Of a stretch of DNA of 17,676 nt, positions 15,404 to 17,676 are shown in pieces; the stretch's first letter is position 1, and each line of letters opens with the position of its first letter. Under the pieces are notes generated by a model, which saw only the letters and a list, made by a program, of their open reading frames with translations, had not been told where the DNA came from and did no database searches. A program made the position numbers and the translations under genes. Source of the stretch: DATGUA01 sp035301545 (GTDB taxonomy: Bacteria > Bacillota > Clostridia > Tissierellales > Tissierellaceae); contig DATGUA010000015.1 in the NCBI GenBank assembly GCA_035301545.1, positions 1-17,676 of the forward strand, in the 5' to 3' direction.

Positions 15404-16468
15404 TTGAGATATCCTAGGATAATCATTGATACTAAAGAAGTCAGAAATAATGTTAAAACTCTAGTCAATTTATGTAATAAAAAGGATATAGAAATTGCAG
15501 GTGTAACAAAGGGGATTTGTGCACATGAGGATATCGTTGATAGTTTTGTGAAAGGTGGAGTAAATTATTTAGCCGACTCTAGGGTTCAAAATCTGAAAAA
15601 GTTACAGAAATATAATCTACCTAAAATAATGTTAAGACTACCTATGATTAGTGAAGTAGGAGATGTAGTAAGATATTCGGATATATCTTTAAATTCGGAA
15701 ATCGATACCATAAAAGCTTTATCTAAAGCAGCTGCCAAAATTAAAAAGACTCATAAAATTATCTTAATGATAGACTTAGGAGATTTGAGAGAAGGCTATT
15801 TTTATGAGGAAGAATTATATAAAACAGTTGAAAAAATAATTGGTTTTGAAAAAATAAAGATAATCGGTATAGGTACAAACCTAACTTGTTATGGAGGGGT
15901 TATACCAAGTAGGGATATTTTAAAAAAATTAATAAGATATAAAAATATACTTGAATCAAAATATAATCTAAAATTACAGATTATATCTGGTGGTAATTCT
16001 AGTTCTATAGATTTGGTAAATGAGGATAATGTACCTAAAGGTATAAATAATTTACGATTGGGAGAAGTACTATTGTTAGGTAAAGAAACAGCATATGGAA
16101 AACAAATTGAAGGGGCTAATTTAGATGCTTTTACTCTAGAAGCAGAAATTATAGAGGTGAAAGATAAGCCATCTGCTCCTATAGGAAAAATAGGAAAGGA
16201 TGCTTTTGGTAATACTCCAACATTTGAAGATAAGGGTATTAGAAAAAGAATATTATGTGGAATAGGTAGACAAGATATAGAATTGGATTCTCTTACTCCT
16301 ATAGATCAAGATTTAAGAATAATAGGAGCGAGCTCTGATCATATGATTTTAGATGGTAGTGATAGTAGAAAGAATTATAATGTGGGAGGTATACTTGAGT
16401 TCAGATTAAAATATGGGGGGATTTTAAATATTATGACTTCTGAATATGTCCATAAAGTAATTGTTTAA
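15404..16468 (+). CDS. orr: Ornithine racemase (PLP-dependent)
   Basis: Converts L-ornithine to D-ornithine, the entry step that feeds OraS/OraE. The 354-residue protein belongs to the alanine/ornithine racemase group of fold-type III PLP enzymes and matches Orr in size. The likely PLP lysine is K36 in GVTKGICAHEDIVD, followed by a barrel with ADSRVQNLKKLQ, MIDLGDLREGYF and SGGNSSSI segments. A C-terminal part has SSDHMILDGS. It starts at TTG 15404 with AGGAGGG at 15392-15398; no competing ATG lies near. It is the last gene of the ornithine block, cut off from the mutase genes by the hydrolase and two transporters. The 164-bp gap before it shows no clear promoter. Confidence 0.93.
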   Translation: MRYPRIIIDTKEVRNNVKTLVNLCNKKDIEIAGVTKGICAHEDIVDSFVKGGVNYLADSRVQNLKKLQKYNLPKIMLRLPMISEVGDVVRYSDISLNSEIDTIKALSKAAAKIKKTHKIILMIDLGDLREGYFYEEELYKTVEKIIGFEKIKIIGIGTNLTCYGGVIPSRDILKKLIRYKNILESKYNLKLQIISGGNSSSIDLVNEDNVPKGINNLRLGEVLLLGKETAYGKQIEGANLDAFTLEAEIIEVKDKPSAPIGKIGKDAFGNTPTFEDKGIRKRILCGIGRQDIELDSLTPIDQDLRIIGASSDHMILDGSDSRKNYNVGGILEFRLKYGGILNIMTSEYVHKVIV

Positions 16469-16501
16469 AATTAGAATAGAATCGTCAATATAAAGATTGA
16501 A

Positions 16502-16588
16502 TGAGGACCTGATCTGTTCCAGAAGGTATCTGTTTTGTAATAAAACATTGTACCATAGTACCATAAAAGATAGGAGTCCTTAATTTTT
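16502..16588 (+). ncRNA. Possible structured leader RNA before the EamA gene
   Basis: In the 158-bp gap after orr, several stems can form. The closing stem is 16502-16508 with 16576-16582 (GGAC/GTCC core). Hairpin TGTTTT-GTAAT-AAAACA lies at 16531-16547, and GTAC-CATA-GTAC at 16550-16561. GGTA at 16525-16528 can pair with either copy of the direct repeat TACCATA (16551-16557 and 16559-16565), giving mutually exclusive folds. ATTTTTAT follows the closing stem. It matches no riboswitch class recognised here. It could be an attenuator, an unclassified element, or chance folding. Confidence 0.25.
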
Positions 16589-16626
16589 ATCCAAGTTTAC
16601 AAATCGAAATAAGGGATAAGAAGATC

Positions 16627-17496
16627 ATGAAGCAATTTAAAGTTAGGATAGGGCTATTGATTGTTGCAGTTATTTGGGTAACTGGTTTTGCTGCTACAGA
16701 TATAGCCCTTAGATATTTTACACCATATTAAATAATAGCTATGAGATTTTCATTAGCCTTTATTGTATCTTTAATTATTTACTTTAAAAAGTTAAAAGAA
16801 GTAACATTTTTAGATGTTATGAAAGGAAGTATTATAGGTTTATTTTTATTCTTAGTTTTTGTGTTTCAAACAGTAGGTCTACAATATACAATTCAATCAA
16901 AGAATGCTTTTTTAACAGAAGTAAATATTGTTATTGTACCATTTTTAAGCTGGATAATATTGAGAAACGAGATTTCTAAAAATGTTATTATAGGAGCGAT
17001 AATTACATTAATAGGTATTAGTTTTATATCTATAAATAGTCATCTGTTAACTACATTTAATAAAGCAGATATACTTACGTTAATATGTGTGGTCTTTTTT
17101 GCTTTACAAATTTTTTATACTGATTATTATGTTAATGATATTGAACCTGGAATCATTATGATTTGTCAAATGGGGACAGCTGCTTTATGTTCGTGGATAA
17201 CTGTTTTACTTATAAATCAAGAACAAATAGAAATAAATCAAAAATCAATTATTCCTATATTATATCTTGGACTAGTAAGCACTTTAATTGCCTATGGAAT
17301 CCAAACTTGGGCCCAAAAACGAATTAGTAGTACTCAAGCAGCTATTATATTATCAACAGAAGCCGTTTTTGGTATGCTTGCCTCTATAATTATTTTTGAT
17401 GAAAAAGTTACTATATCAATATTGGCTGGGTCTATATTAATTGTTGAGATAAATTCAAAGAAGAATAGTATTAATTCATTAGATGAAAATAGCTGA
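16627..17496 (+). pseudogene. EamA/DMT-family transporter gene broken by an in-frame stop
   Basis: Together the two parts of this frame encode an EamA (drug/metabolite transporter) protein of about 289 codons, the usual length, with about ten hydrophobic segments in two halves. The first part begins at ATG 16627 (AAGGGA upstream) and reads MKQFKVRIGLLIVAVIWVTG, then ALRYFTPY, before TAA at 16729-16731 (codon 35). The same frame continues at once with IIAMRFSLAF and stays open to TGA 17494-17496. EamA proteins commonly have a residue such as Q at the break, so a CAA-to-TAA change is the simplest explanation. The remaining 251 codons from ATG 16741 lack the first helix and have no ribosome binding site, so a working protein is unlikely. 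Sequencing error or readthrough remain possible. Substrate unknown. Confidence 0.8.
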
Positions 17497-17540
17497 TTAT
17501 GATTATCAAAAGAAATGGTTAAACTAATATAATAAATATA

Positions 17541-17549
17541 TGTTACAAT
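17541..17549 (+). promoter_or_regulatory. Extended -10 promoter of rarA
   Basis: TGTTACAAT at 17541-17549 combines a TG dinucleotide one base before TACAAT, an extended -10 form. The -35 region is poor (TTAAAC at 17519-17524, 19 bp away). It lies 38 bp before the rarA ATG in an otherwise gene-free gap. Confidence 0.35.
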
Positions 17550-17587
17550 AATGGTAATAGATATAAAAAGGAATGATAGGTGATTAA

Positions 17588-17676
17588 ATGGATTTATTTA
17601 CTATGTCAATGGAAGATAAACTGAAAAAGAATGCTCCCTTAGCTGATAGAATGAGACCAGAAACTATAAATGAATT
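17588..17676 (+). CDS. rarA: Replication-associated recombination protein RarA (3' end cut off)
   Basis: Start of a gene whose first 29 residues are visible: MDLFTMSMEDKLKKNAPLADRMRP, then ETINE. The segment APLADRMRP followed by a short acidic stretch is the typical N-terminus of RarA/MgsA, a AAA+ ATPase related to clamp loaders that acts at stalled replication forks. The AAA+ motifs lie past the window edge and cannot be checked. ATG 17588 has AGGTGA at 17578-17583. It is a core chromosomal gene, so the ornithine block and the broken transporter sit between housekeeping genes on both sides. Confidence 0.8.
   Translation, partial: MDLFTMSMEDKLKKNAPLADRMRPETINE

Noticed and set aside
16525..16565. 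T-box-like element before the EamA gene
   Set aside because: GGTA and TACC pairing is present, but the conserved T-box antiterminator sequence and specifier stem are not.

Overview
This is an AT-rich, Gram-positive chromosomal segment, most likely from an anaerobic, amino-acid-fermenting member of the Clostridia (a Tissierellales- or Clostridium sticklandii-like organism). The reasons are codon use, strong GGAGG-type ribosome binding sites, frequent TTG starts, a YlmC/YmxH sporulation-type protein, and a complete gene set for anaerobic oxidative ornithine degradation. All genes are on the + strand. No tRNA, rRNA, insertion sequence, phage gene or CRISPR array was seen.

Layout: (1) 1-1967 holds housekeeping genes: the end of a YlmC/YmxH PRC-barrel protein, nrdR with a good housekeeping promoter, and alr (alanine racemase). 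(2) 2048-3454 encodes a RocR-like sigma-54-dependent activator (PAS, AAA+, Fis-type HTH). Its last codons run into a 23-bp inverted repeat made of two TGCAAA-N4-TTTGCA dyads whose centres lie 22 bp apart. (3) 3500-3740 is an AT-rich spacer that ends in a sigma-54 promoter (TGG-TAT-N5-TTGCA). (4) 3741-10468 is a tightly packed operon: ord, ortA, ortB, oraS, oraE and a MutL/GlmL-type ATPase, with 1-bp gaps and overlaps. (5) 10495-16468 is a looser continuation: a RocB-like M20 metallohydrolase, a 36-bp perfect palindrome, an APC-family amino-acid permease, an NhaC-family antiporter and ornithine racemase orr. (6) 16627-17496 is an EamA/DMT transporter gene broken by an in-frame TAA at codon 35, preceded by a stretch with RNA-like folding potential. 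(7) 17588-end is the start of rarA.

How the genes work together (known family biochemistry applied to this order): Orr turns L-ornithine into D-ornithine. OraS/OraE (B12 and PLP) converts that to 2,4-diaminopentanoate. Ord oxidatively deaminates this to 2-amino-4-oxopentanoate. OrtA/OrtB cleaves the latter with CoA to acetyl-CoA and D-alanine. The MutL-type protein probably maintains the B12 enzyme. The permease and NhaC protein probably handle substrate and ion exchange, and the RocB-like hydrolase may feed arginine or ornithine into the pathway. The linked activator, dyad pair and sigma-54 promoter suggest the whole block is switched on by substrate.

The pathway itself is described in other clostridia. 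The least documented elements here are the dyad pair and AT-rich spacer, the GGFTDA variant in the activator, the large palindrome after the RocB-like gene, the gene remnant before nhaC, and the folded region before the broken EamA gene.
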